The translations under genes and the position numbers were made by a program. Positions 1 through 8,017 of a stretch of 64,000 nt of DNA are shown piece by piece. Under the pieces are notes generated by a model that was given only the letters and a program-made list of their open reading frames with translations, had not been told where the DNA came from and ran no database searches. The DNA lies in contig CM068831.1 of NCBI GenBank assembly GCA_028554795.2, forward strand, positions 61,374,769 to 61,438,768. The letters run 5' to 3'. How positions within the stretch are numbered: position 1 is the first letter of the stretch; each line of letters opens with the position of its first letter. The stretch is from Sinohyriopsis cumingii (lineage: Eukaryota > Mollusca > Bivalvia > Unionida > Unionidae).

Positions 1-290
1 GTTGTTCCCGTTCGAGGTGAATTTCAGGGAGAGATTAGGAAGCAGGTAACCAATGCAACTGCTTAATAAAATGGTCCACAATTGTTTGTCTCCTTGTTGA
101 AAACTCAAATTGGCAATGGCTGCCCCGATGACACAATACACCACGAAGATTTAGCAGAAAAAGACGATTTGCGTTTTAGGCACACGTTCTCCACATCACA
201 CCCACAAGGGTTGTTTCTGTAAATCTTGCAGAGAAGATCTGGGTGAAGGAGTGGTCGCCGTAGCTGCATCTGTGTGAAAGGGCATGATGG
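1..290. other. E1 left edge, no gene recognised
   Basis: The minus strand has a short cysteine-containing reading just downstream of the integrase, but it is too short to name. The stretch presumably belongs to E1, since no terminus is seen here. Confidence 0.3.
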
Positions 291-1399
291 TCACTTCTTT
301 TTATAGTCGATGACTTGTGAAGCGTCGATCCAAGAATCAAAACTGGATGGATATCTTTTCCAACGTACTTTAACTTCTTTGACACGTCGTTTGCCCACTT
401 TACGGGTTCTGCGTTCGAGAATGCTTTCGATGTCGTACACGTCGTCTTCTTTTTTGGTGACACGTTGTAACTTGGGCAAATAAAACGTTCCTTTGAGCAC
501 TTCTCCGTTCATGTCTTCCAATTCATAGACGGCAGGATGACGGCCATGCACTCGTCCAGTGACACGAAACAATTCGGTGGTCCAGTTAGGTAAGTAAACT
601 TTGTCAATGGTGCGCTTGTTTTTGCCAATGCGCACCCAATCTCCTACGGCCAACACTCCACTTTTCTTGGGGACAGCTCTCGTCGGGGACGTAACAAACA
701 GACGCTCAAACACCAGCACTTCGTTGTCGGGAGTCACTTCTTGCGGGGCACGTCCAATGCTTCGATGGTAAGATTGGTTGTACGCTTGCACCAGGTGCGG
801 TAAGATGTCGATGTACTTTAGAGTGTGGTGATGCGTAAAATATTTCCACATGCGTTCTTTCAAAGTACGTTCAAAACGTTCCACGATGCTGGCTTAGGTT
901 TCAGGATTCTCGGTGGTAAAAAAATGAATGTCACGTTTCTTTAATTCTTTTTGGAAAGCTTGGTTCAGAAATTCGGTGCCTTTGTCCGTTTGCCATCGAA
1001 GAGGGTGACGACCGCTTTGTTTCAACACTCGTTGCACGGCTCGCACTAACTTGCTGCTCGATTTGGAAGTCAAGGGCACGACCCAGGCAAATTTCGAAAA
1101 GACGTCGATGACACAAAACAAATATTTGTAGCCGCGATTGTAGCTGGCCAAATGAGAGACATCGGCTAAATCGGCTTGCCATTGATCATCGATGCCTTCC
1201 ACTCGGGTGCGACTTCTGGAAAACTTGCGTCGAATGGGTTTGTGTAAAGTGTAATAGCTTATTCTTGTAACCATCGTTGCACTTGAGGTAAACGGAGACT
1301 TTTCAGTCGCGTTCTGGCAGCACGATACAATTTTTGAAATCCTGCGTAACCTGCAGGATGGGAGGGATCGCACTAAATACTGGCTAACACCTTGTCCAT
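291..1399 (-). pseudogene. E1 retroviral-type integrase with chromodomain (fossil)
   Basis: The middle of the gene carries an rve-family DDE integrase core: WQADLADV holds the first catalytic Asp, followed by FCVIDVFSKFAWVVPL, then WQTDKGTEF with the second Asp. The C-terminal part (about 297-440) resembles a chromodomain, with VKVRWKRYPSSFDSWID. The gene start is placed at an ATG at 1399. In Polintons and adintoviruses this enzyme joins the linear element to host DNA and makes a 6-bp target duplication, which matches the duplication seen around E2. The gene is broken (about two breaks). The next gene upstream begins only about 13 bases away, which suggests a compact minus-strand cluster. Confidence 0.9.
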
Positions 1400-1411
1400 T
1401 TTATTGGTTTG

Positions 1412-2110
1412 TTAATAAGGCACCCACTCTTCGAGGATGCTACTTTGGGTGGGACGAAAGGGTGGTTTGGAAACGGATTTACGTGTCCGATGGGCTACAG
1501 GAGTAGAAGTCGAAGATAGTGGTGGTGAAGGTGGCAATGGAATGGTTTTGGTCTTCTTTTCTTTTTTCACTTCTGGTTTCCCTTCTTTGTTTTTCACTTC
1601 TTTCGAAGGAGGAGTGGACATCATCTTTTTAACCCAAGCTTTCATTTCTTCTCGTTGGGGTGTGGGGGACGGGGTCAACAAGGATGCTGCAATCTTACTA
1701 GAAAGGGGAGCTGCTGACGGTGTTTGAAACACTTCTCGTATCTCTTCTTCCTCAGGCCTTCGCGGGATAGCGTCTCTGGTGACCCCTGGGGATGGTAGTA
1801 GTGGTGGTGATGATGGTGTGGGGGATGGGCTTTTCATCAAGGTCTTAAAATCTTTCAGAGTGGGTAGAGCTGTTTCGTCTGAATCTTTTTGTTGAAAGAG
1901 CTGCAGTCGTTGCAACAGTTGGCCGTACTTTTGCGATTTTTCTGTTTCGGACAAATCTTGGCGATCCATCAAGGTTTGCAGTTCATGTTGTAACTGGGAC
2001 ATCTCGCTCAAATTGGGATTGGGAGGTAAATGCGGGGTGCGTTGTTCCTGCCAACGATGGTATTCCAGCCATCGTTTGTAAGGCACTAAAGCTAGTTTTC
2101 GTCCTTGCAT
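1412..2110 (-). CDS. E1 proline/serine-rich protein of unknown function (fossil)
   Basis: This open frame encodes 232 residues. It has a short conserved-looking N-terminus (KLALVPYKRWLEY), a Gln/Leu-rich helical stretch at about residues 35-85, then long Pro/Ser/Thr and Lys-rich disordered sequence. An A/T-rich TATA-like box (ATAAAAAGG) lies about 45 bases upstream on the minus strand. I do not recognise the family. Its place between integrase and small virion-type proteins suggests a structural or scaffolding role, which is inference. Codon use keeps this frame open over 700 bases, which supports it being real. Confidence 0.6.
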   Translation of the reverse strand: MQGRKLALVPYKRWLEYHRWQEQRTPHLPPNPNLSEMSQLQHELQTLMDRQDLSETEKSQKYGQLLQRLQLFQQKDSDETALPTLKDFKTLMKSPSPTPSSPPLLPSPGVTRDAIPRRPEEEEIREVFQTPSAAPLSSKIAASLLTPSPTPQREEMKAWVKKMMSTPPSKEVKNKEGKPEVKKEKKTKTIPLPPSPPLSSTSTPVAHRTRKSVSKPPFRPTQSSILEEWVPY

Positions 2111-2158
2111 GGGATGCTAGGGGTCGATTCTGAGATCTTGGGACTCCAGAGGGCCTTT

Positions 2159-2473
2159 TTATCTTGCTCCCACCAGTCCTCCCAACACGGTTCCCAAGAC
2201 TCCTTTCAGCAACGGACCTAACAAGAGGGGTAAAATTCCTGCACGTTGAACCAACATCTTCTTCTTTTGACGAAGGGGGATTTTCTTTTGAACCATTTGG
2301 CGAAGAACGTGACGATGTTTGCTAAGCATTGTTTCTGGTGTTTGGACAAAGGGATCGTGCCTTTCAAGACGTTCAAACAACATTCGCACACGGTATCGAT
2401 GACCTCTTTGAAGGCCGATTGAATGAGGTTTTTTTCGCAGGGGTGGAGAAGCTTTGGACAGGACAGATAACAT
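2159..2473 (-). CDS. E1 small pVI/pX-like hydrophobic protein (fossil)
   Basis: The frame encodes 104 residues. It has a basic N-terminal two thirds and ends in a hydrophobic Gly/Leu-rich tail (ILPLLLGPLLKGVLGTVLGG) preceded by a Lys-rich run. This architecture is typical of the small membrane-active virion proteins next to capsid genes in adintoviruses and adenoviruses (pVI/pX-like). The assignment rests on composition and position, not on a diagnostic motif. An overlapping frame at 2373-2582 is probably a shadow. Confidence 0.5.
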   Translation of the reverse strand: MLSVLSKASPPLRKKPHSIGLQRGHRYRVRMLFERLERHDPFVQTPETMLSKHRHVLRQMVQKKIPLRQKKKMLVQRAGILPLLLGPLLKGVLGTVLGGLVGAR

Positions 2474-2642
2474 GTCCCCATGTTTGACTAAACGTGGAGG
2501 CAGCCCTTTCCTTTTCTTTCCTTGGGTTTAGAAGAGGAATTTTTCTGGAGGGTGACATCTTTGCTTGTGGGTTCCGGGACATTCACCAAACAGACACTAA
2601 CGTCGATGACTTAACACACGCCCTTTTATCTTTTTTTGGGGA

Positions 2643-2850
2643 CTATCGCTTTGTTATAAAGGTGGCAATGTTTTTCCCAAAATCGCCAAGGAATCCTCCC
2701 CTTTGTTGACGCCTCTTTTCCTTGGAACGACTGTATCTTTTCTTAGGGTAACGTCGATGCTTGGCTAAGCGCTTTGTCGGGTGACGAGTCTGCCTATGTC
2801 TCTTTCTTTTTTGACTTCTTGGAGGTGATATCTTTTGCAAGTTCACTCAT
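2643..2850 (-). CDS. E1 very basic core-like peptide (fossil)
   Basis: About 67 residues, extremely rich in Arg, Lys and His, ending with RGGFLGDFGKNIATF. A Gly-Gly-Phe step after an arginine-rich block resembles processed DNA-condensing core proteins of adenovirus type (pX/mu-like). The start codon is uncertain: there is an ATG at 2848-2850 in another frame, and a TATA-like TATAAAAAAG lies upstream near 2880. The role in packing DNA is inferred from charge and context. Confidence 0.45.
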
Positions 2851-3025
2851 ACCCCTACTTGGTCGCAGGTCTTTTTTATACTGGAACGCGTCGCCACTGA
2901 TTGTCTTTACGGCGTATCAACTTGAGAACAGGCATGACACGTCGTGTAGGGGTACGCAACGGACTAAATCGAGCCAGTTCTTGCTTGGACAAATCCAGTA
3001 AACTTTGTAACATGCCCGATCTCTC

Positions 3026-3856
3026 TTAGACTTTGATTTTGGGAGAAGGTACTTTGTGAGCCGCGGCCACTGCCGCTAAATTGGAGGGTCCTGCCATTGG
3101 GGAAGTTCTTGGGGTCATCAACGGAGAAGTTCTTGGTGTGATCAACGTCTCCAAGTAATTTTCAGTTCTTGCTGTCATCAACGGAGAAGTGACTGAAGCT
3201 GAGACTACCGGAGACGCGGTCACTGACGTGGCAGGTCGTGGTTTGCGAGTTTAAGGTTACGTCCTGGCTGAAGTGCCTCTCTTGCGACTAGTTTTCTGTG
3301 GGCTTTTCTTTTTCTGGGGACTTTTTCTGTGCTTCTTTTTCTGGGGGCTTTTCTTTTTCCGGGTGACTGGTGACTGGTAAGAGGAGGGTCCCGCCACTGG
3401 ACAAGTTCTTGGAGACACGGGTCTCCTTGGGGACCTGGTCTTGCCACCGTGGCTATTTTTCTTCTTCTTGGAGCTTCGTTTGACTTCTTTTTTCTTGGGG
3501 AGAACTTTGGGAGCATTGGGATCCCATCTTAAGAGAGAGCGAATGATGACCCCTCCTAGAGTACCGCTCCCTCCAGGTTCCAAAATGATTTGTTTTTTGG
3601 TCTGAGTGTCGATGCGGGGATCGGCCAGTTGGGTCAAAGCGACTTTGTTTCGATCACAAAAGCGTTTGGTTTGATGAGGAATCTGAATGATTCCTTGGAA
3701 TAATTGACGTGCTGTCACCGTGAACCATCGTAAGACTTCTTTGAGACTAGCTTCTAAGACACGAGCTCGTATTTGTGGATTTTTTTCTCGACTGATGCCA
3801 TACAAGGCACGAATCAATTTGACGGGAAGATGCGACTGAAGGGACGTCATGTTCAA
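3026..3856 (-). pseudogene. E1 core/structural protein with basic repeat tail (fossil)
   Basis: The gene starts at 3856 with a folded-looking N-terminal part of about 120 residues that contains ILEPGGSGTLGGVIIRSLL. It then passes into a long low-complexity tail of Ser, Pro, Lys and Arg. At DNA level the tail is built from short repeats, for example the GTTCTTGG...ATCAACGGAGAAG unit near 3094-3200 and the CTTTTTCTGGGG unit near 3300-3360. A TATA box (TCTATAAAACC) lies about 35 bases upstream, followed by a CAGACAC motif. The family is not recognised. A DNA-binding virion core role is plausible because of charge and position beside the ATPase. It is broken (about one break). Confidence 0.55.
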
Positions 3857-3989
3857 ACTGTGTGAGACAGACGAAAAGTGTCTGAGGTTTTATAGACTTT
3901 TTTGAGTAAAGTTAAGTCGAAGACGGAGATGTGTACAGGACAGGCCCTCCGTCTTGGCACCAGTGGTGAAACAATTGGGTACGAAATCG

Positions 3990-4031
3990 TGTGATTTGGA
4001 TTTTTAACGTAGCTTTAATTATTTTTCAGTC
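3990..4031 (-). repeat. SINE-tail-like block at the 3' end of the E1 ATPase gene
   Basis: These 42 bases match 39411-39452, the 3' tail of a complete SINE, at all but two positions. Here they encode the last few codons and the stop of the ATPase and then run into its 3' flank, in the same orientation relative to the gene as in the SINE. No SINE head is present. Confidence 0.7.
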
Positions 4032-4690
4032 CGAAATCGCAAATCATCGGGGGTCGTAGGTTTCAAATCGGCGAGTAAATAGGCGTGTGGAGTTTGAGTG
4101 GCATCGTCGTACGCCTGAGTCAGCCAAGGCATTCCTAACTGTTTGGCTAAGACTCGCTCTTGCGATTTATCTCGAGGGCTTTTAAACAAGACCACGCAAT
4201 GCGCATTGAGACTGATGGTGCGATGGGCTTTACTTTGTTGAAACAAATTTTGGGTGATGTAAACGACACTGGCATTACGGTGATGCCCTTTGCGCGTGAA
4301 CCACAGTTTAATTTCTTCTTCGTCTTCTCCTAACATGTCGTCGAAAATGACCAAATGGGTTTGACGGGAGTCAGAGACGATGCCATCGACTTCTTTAGGA
4401 ATGCCTTCCACAAACACGATGGAATCGCCTTGACTTTCTCGCAAGAGGCTGTATGCCGATTGCCACTCTTTGTAACACCACACGATGCGTTGAGGTGGAC
4501 GATCGATCAAATGATGTTTATGTTCGATCAAACGTTTGACGAATTCGGTTTTGCCTGAACCGCTAGGTCCAGCAATGAGCATGTTAAAGGGATGGCGAAG
4601 ATACAGAGCCTCCCAACTGGCACGATCTAAGTGTTCGTCGATGACTTTGACAGTAGAGGAAGAGGGAGCAAGGACAGCAGAGGTAGCCAT
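4019..4690 (-). CDS. E1 packaging ATPase, A32/FtsK-HerA type (fossil)
   Basis: The frame encodes 223 residues from the ATG at 4690. This start is preferred over an upstream ATG at 4795 because a TATA box (GTATATAAAC) lies between them and the related copy in E2 has its ATG at the same place. The Walker A motif GPSGSGKT is at about residues 41-48, Walker B LVIFDD at 113-118, and a VYITQN motif at 143-148, as in genome-packaging ATPases of Polintons, adintoviruses and NCLDV A32. The expected role is to pump DNA into the capsid. The open frame looks whole. Its end overlaps a SINE-tail-like block. Confidence 0.9.
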   Translation of the reverse strand: MATSAVLAPSSSTVKVIDEHLDRASWEALYLRHPFNMLIAGPSGSGKTEFVKRLIEHKHHLIDRPPQRIVWCYKEWQSAYSLLRESQGDSIVFVEGIPKEVDGIVSDSRQTHLVIFDDMLGEDEEEIKLWFTRKGHHRNASVVYITQNLFQQSKAHRTISLNAHCVVLFKSPRDKSQERVLAKQLGMPWLTQAYDDATQTPHAYLLADLKPTTPDDLRFRTEK

Positions 4691-4772
4691 ATTGTTAGGA
4701 ATGTCACTTGTGACACGAAAACAGACAAGACGAGAGTTTATATACTTTTTCAGGACACGTTTATTGAATGTT

Positions 4773-5277
4773 TTAAACATGAATACGAAACACAAAAATA
4801 CATAAAAGCCAAAGGCTTAAGTACAACGATAAAAGGCACATGAAAACCATCAACGTGGAATAGAAACAAGTGTCTGTACAACACGTTTTGGGTAATGTTC
4901 TGACCAGTTCTATAGGGGTTAAGGTCACACAAGTGTCCTCCCGAAAGGGTCTTTCAGGCATGTCCACGACAGTCCTGTCCTGGGTGATGGGTTCTTCTGG
5001 CACCGTCACTAACACAGGTTGAAACGTGACTTTTTTCCTTGAACAACTCTCGTGCATACTGGGCCACTTCTTGGGTCCAAGCCTCAAAATCCCATTCTTT
5101 CCAGGCACGGACATCTGTCCAATGGGGGTGTAAGTCACAAGCTACACACACATCGTCATACACGTCTTCGGTAGCTAAAAGTTGACGAATCTTTTTTTCC
5201 CGTAGAGGTCGAGAAGTATCCAGATGAAAACGCAAGGCTTTGAGCAAAATGAGTCTTTCGTGACCATTTAAGGCCAT
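4773..5277 (-). pseudogene. E1 unknown protein with C-terminal membrane anchor (fossil)
   Basis: The gene begins MALNGHERLILLKALRFHLD at 5277. The C-terminal portion ends in a strongly hydrophobic segment of about 20 residues near 4780-4860 (LSLYLSLWLLCIFVF), preceded by a Pro/Glu/Thr-rich linker. A diverged copy with the same N-terminus and the same order lies in E2 at about 32293-32850, which shows that it is a genuine family gene. No enzymatic motif is recognised. It lies directly upstream of the ATPase. It is broken (about one break). Confidence 0.55.
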
Positions 5278-5483
5278 TGGGGTGGTAAGTACTGATCATA
5301 AAGAGTCCACAAGGAATCGGCGGAGAAACGAAATCCCAGAAAACAAGTCACTAAGACACACACCACTTGTCGTCCCAAATTGAATGGATACAGTTCTTGT
5401 AATAAGTGATGGTAATGATCCACGGTTTGAATATGGTCATTGAGTTCATTCCACGGAATCTGTTCAATTACATGTGATACAAG
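5268..5483 (-). CDS. E1 short conserved open frame upstream of the membrane protein (fossil)
   Basis: An open stretch of about 70 codons lacks an ATG and contains QIPWNEL and a hydrophobic, cysteine-bearing VCVLVTCFLGFRFSADSLW. Its stop overlaps the start of the following gene by ten bases. The same peptide pattern recurs in E2 at about 32080-32290, also just before that gene, so the order is conserved. Function unknown. It may be a small membrane protein or the remnant of a longer one. Confidence 0.45.
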   Translation of the reverse strand, partial: LVSHVIEQIPWNELNDHIQTVDHYHHLLQELYPFNLGRQVVCVLVTCFLGFRFSADSLWTLYDQYLPPQWP

Positions 5484-5956
5484 TCATGGCATGGCAGCCT
5501 GTTTTTATAATCTCTTTGTTTCGGAAACAATACACGTACTTTCTAGCCAGAGATCTTTGTTCTCCAGTTGGGAATCTAAATGCTCCAAACTGTAACCTAA
5601 ACTTCAGAGTGCGTTTAGAAGTTTCCTCTTCCTCTAAGTAGATTCCACGTAAAATATGTTGGTAATCCTTTAACTTGTCTTCCTCAATGCGTTGCACTAG
5701 GTGAATCTCGAAGTAACCAAAATGATGAACACGTGGATCATCGGGGGCCTGGAAGTATTGAACAAGGTCTGACCACTGAAACAATTTCTGACGAATCAGT
5801 TCTCTATTACCATTCAGGTACCAGTGTTTATAGATCGGGTGACGTAACGGATGCAATCGTTCTTTACGTTTGACTTGTATTTTGACCAGCTATCGGTAAA
5901 TGCGTTCTCTCAACTCCACAGGCAAAGCAGGCGAATGTTCTCTTGTAAAGTATCCA
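5464..5956 (-). pseudogene. E1 accessory paralog A (fossil)
   Basis: The readable part encodes about 130 residues containing LHPLRHPIYKHWYLN-like sequence, a Glu/Lys-rich helical stretch (EEDKLKDYQHIL) and a C-terminal block with RSLARKYVYCF. It aligns by eye over its whole length with the neighbouring gene at 5970-6428, so the two are tandem duplicates. I do not recognise the family. The gene is broken (about one or two breaks). Confidence 0.6.
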
Positions 5957-5969
5957 TAAACAGGTCATA

Positions 5970-6428
5970 CTAGAAAAACTTTTTTTCTCGCAGACAATAA
6001 GTGTACTGCCTGGTCAGAGATGGTTTTATTCCAGTAGCAAATCTAAATGGTTTAGTCACTAACTTGCACTTTACAGTTCGTTCAGAAGTTTCCTCTTCCA
6101 CTAAGGTGGCCTTCTGTAGAAGATGTTGGTATTCCTTTAACTCTTCTTCCTCTGAAATTTGTTGCAGTAAGTCTACTTGGTACCAAATAGAATCATCAAG
6201 AATGAACCATTTGTTTGAAACAAAAGGTAGTTGATGAAGGTCTGTCCAGTGAAACACTTTCAAACGAATCAATCCTTTTATAGCATTCAGGTACCAGTGA
6301 TTTAAAAATCGGTGACGTAACGGATGCAATTGTTCCTTACGTTTGACTTGTATTTTGAGCAGCTCTCGGTAAATACTTTCTCTCAACTCCACAGGCAAAG
6401 CACGAATGTTCTCTTGTAAAGTATCCAT
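5970..6428 (-). CDS. E1 accessory paralog B, possible F-box-like N-terminus (fossil)
   Basis: The frame encodes 152 residues starting MDTLQENIRALPVELRESIY. The LP-x-EL-x-x-x-I pattern is reminiscent of an F-box (substrate-receptor helix of SCF ubiquitin ligases), but it is too short to be sure. The rest has HPLRHRFLNHWYLN, an acidic helix EEEELKEYQHLL and a basic C-terminus. It is clearly paralogous to the gene at 5464-5956. A role in host modulation is inferred from its accessory position between the IAP-like gene and the virion genes. Confidence 0.6.
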   Translation of the reverse strand: MDTLQENIRALPVELRESIYRELLKIQVKRKEQLHPLRHRFLNHWYLNAIKGLIRLKVFHWTDLHQLPFVSNKWFILDDSIWYQVDLLQQISEEEELKEYQHLLQKATLVEEETSERTVKCKLVTKPFRFATGIKPSLTRQYTYCLREKKFF

Positions 6429-6439
6429 GAAAAGGTCAG

Positions 6440-6842
6440 TCAGTACAATTCACAATCTTCTCCTAGAGCAAAAGTAATCCACATAGTGAGTAATTTCTGA
6501 CCACTGCCACTCAGGGTAACGTCCAAGAATCTCACTGAACTCTTTTGATGTAAACGGTCTAGAGTGATATCATAGGACGAGCGCACACTTGACCCAGAGA
6601 AATCTAACACATTGAATAATTTTTTTCACTTTCCTCTTGTGAATTTCTCGGCACAAAAGTTCTACAGTTACCCATTGAGATTTCACTCTGGCAAGTCCCT
6701 GTCAAACTTCCTTGGAAATCTTATATTGCAGTTCTTTAGGTAATAAATCAATATCGTTTTTAAAATGAAGTTTAAATACTGGTCTCGGTGATGTCCAGCA
6801 TTTGACTCCTAACCAATCTGGTTTCTTCTTCAACGACATGGT
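6440..6842 (-). pseudogene. E1 possible third accessory paralog (fossil)
   Basis: The minus strand from an ATG near 6840 reads MSLKKKPDWLGVKCW, then DIDLLPKELQYKISKEV, which again has the LP-x-EL-x-x-x-I pattern seen in paralog B. Further downstream VKSQWVTVELLCREIHKRK and SEILGRYPEWQWSEI are readable. It is broken (several breaks). Similarity to A and B is limited to spacing and the N-terminal motif, so the paralogy is tentative. Confidence 0.35.
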
Positions 6843-6850
6843 AAGCTACT

Positions 6851-7994
6851 TCAATGTCTCGGTCCCACTAAGGGTAAGTAATGACAATTCGGTGACCAAC
6901 GAGCATGTTCTAGGTAGGCCGAATCTTGTAGTTCCCAGTGGTGAAGTCACACGCCGCAACTGAAGCACTTGACTTTATCCCCTTCCCCCAAGTAGAAAAA
7001 TCCGGCTCTGGCTAATTCTTTGCGGGTTGGTCCTCCCAGATACTTAGGCCAGTTTCCTTTCAACGATTGAAGACGATTTTCAAAGTCGCAGTATTCCGAC
7101 AAACGCACAGAGAACGAATATTCGTCTTTCACAGGCTCGTTTCGATGAGGGTTGGGTGACATGAACAGGAGTTTGCTCAGGGCTGGATGACATCCGTAGG
7201 GAGGTAGACGTGAAGGTGAACATCCACATTTAAAACTAAACCCAGTAAAGTGTCCAAGAGGACGATTGGTATCGCTTTCGCATCCCTCAGGTTTGGCACG
7301 TTCAGCATCACTTTCCATGATAGGGGCAGTGAGAACAAAGTTCCCATGATGCTTTACGGCATCGCTAAAGTCACAGCGTACAGCATCGTTCCCATTGCGA
7401 GACTCACAATCGCATTCCACTTCAGAAGCCCCACACTCGAATTTGCCTGTCTGAACTTGTTTTGTGTTTCTCTGAAAGTATTCATCTTGTTCGCTTGGTC
7501 TTGGTAGTCACAATGAACTATCGCTCTTGACCATAGCCCCTTTTTATACTAGTCGGAATGCAGTCTCAAGCTTGTACATCGTTCCTTTTTTATGTCTAGT
7601 TTTGGAATGTACCGTCTCTAAGGTACCGTCATAATTGTACCGTAGTGGAATGGGTGGAAAGGCCATAGAAAGGTAAGGGCAGTGCGGAGACCATCGTGTA
7701 TGTTCCAGAATAGCTGAATCTTTGTAGATACATAGATCCATTCGTAACTTCAGTCCGCAAGCGAAACACTGTACTTTGTATCCCAATCCTGACTCAGGTC
7801 CCAAGTAGACAAATCATGTTCTAGCTAAAACATGCGAAGAAGGTAATCCTTCCCTATCCGTAGGCCATTTTTGAAACGTGTCCAATCGACGGGCACAATC
7901 ACAATAGTCAGATAAGAAGACCGGAAAATGGTTTGGGTTTGAACTTGGAGTTCTCACTGGATTTCTCACTCGATTCTTGCTGTGGCGAAGTCAT
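6851..7994 (-). pseudogene. E1 IAP-like gene with two BIR domains (fossil)
   Basis: Two baculoviral IAP repeats can be read in order. The first (about 7640-7920) shows CFACGLKLR followed by EHTRWSPHCPYL, the C-x2-C...H-x6-C zinc ligands of a BIR. The second (about 6860-7110) shows NWPKYL, ELARAGFFYLGEGDKVKCF and then EHARWSPNCHYL. A start is likely at the ATG at 7994. BIR proteins bind caspases or Smac-like motifs and block cell death; baculoviruses carry such genes, and molluscs have many host copies. No RING finger is seen. The gene probably came from a host. It is broken (about three or four breaks). Confidence 0.8.
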
Positions 7995-8017
7995 CCTTCT
8001 GGTGGGTGGCTATCCTC

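Noticed and set aside
1437-1727. Plus-strand frame opposite the proline-rich gene
   Set aside because: Composition is the complement of the Pro/Ser-rich gene; no motif or promoter.
3220-3516. Second basic frame overlapping the E1 core-like gene
   Set aside because: It is a shadow frame of the Lys/Arg-rich repeat tail.
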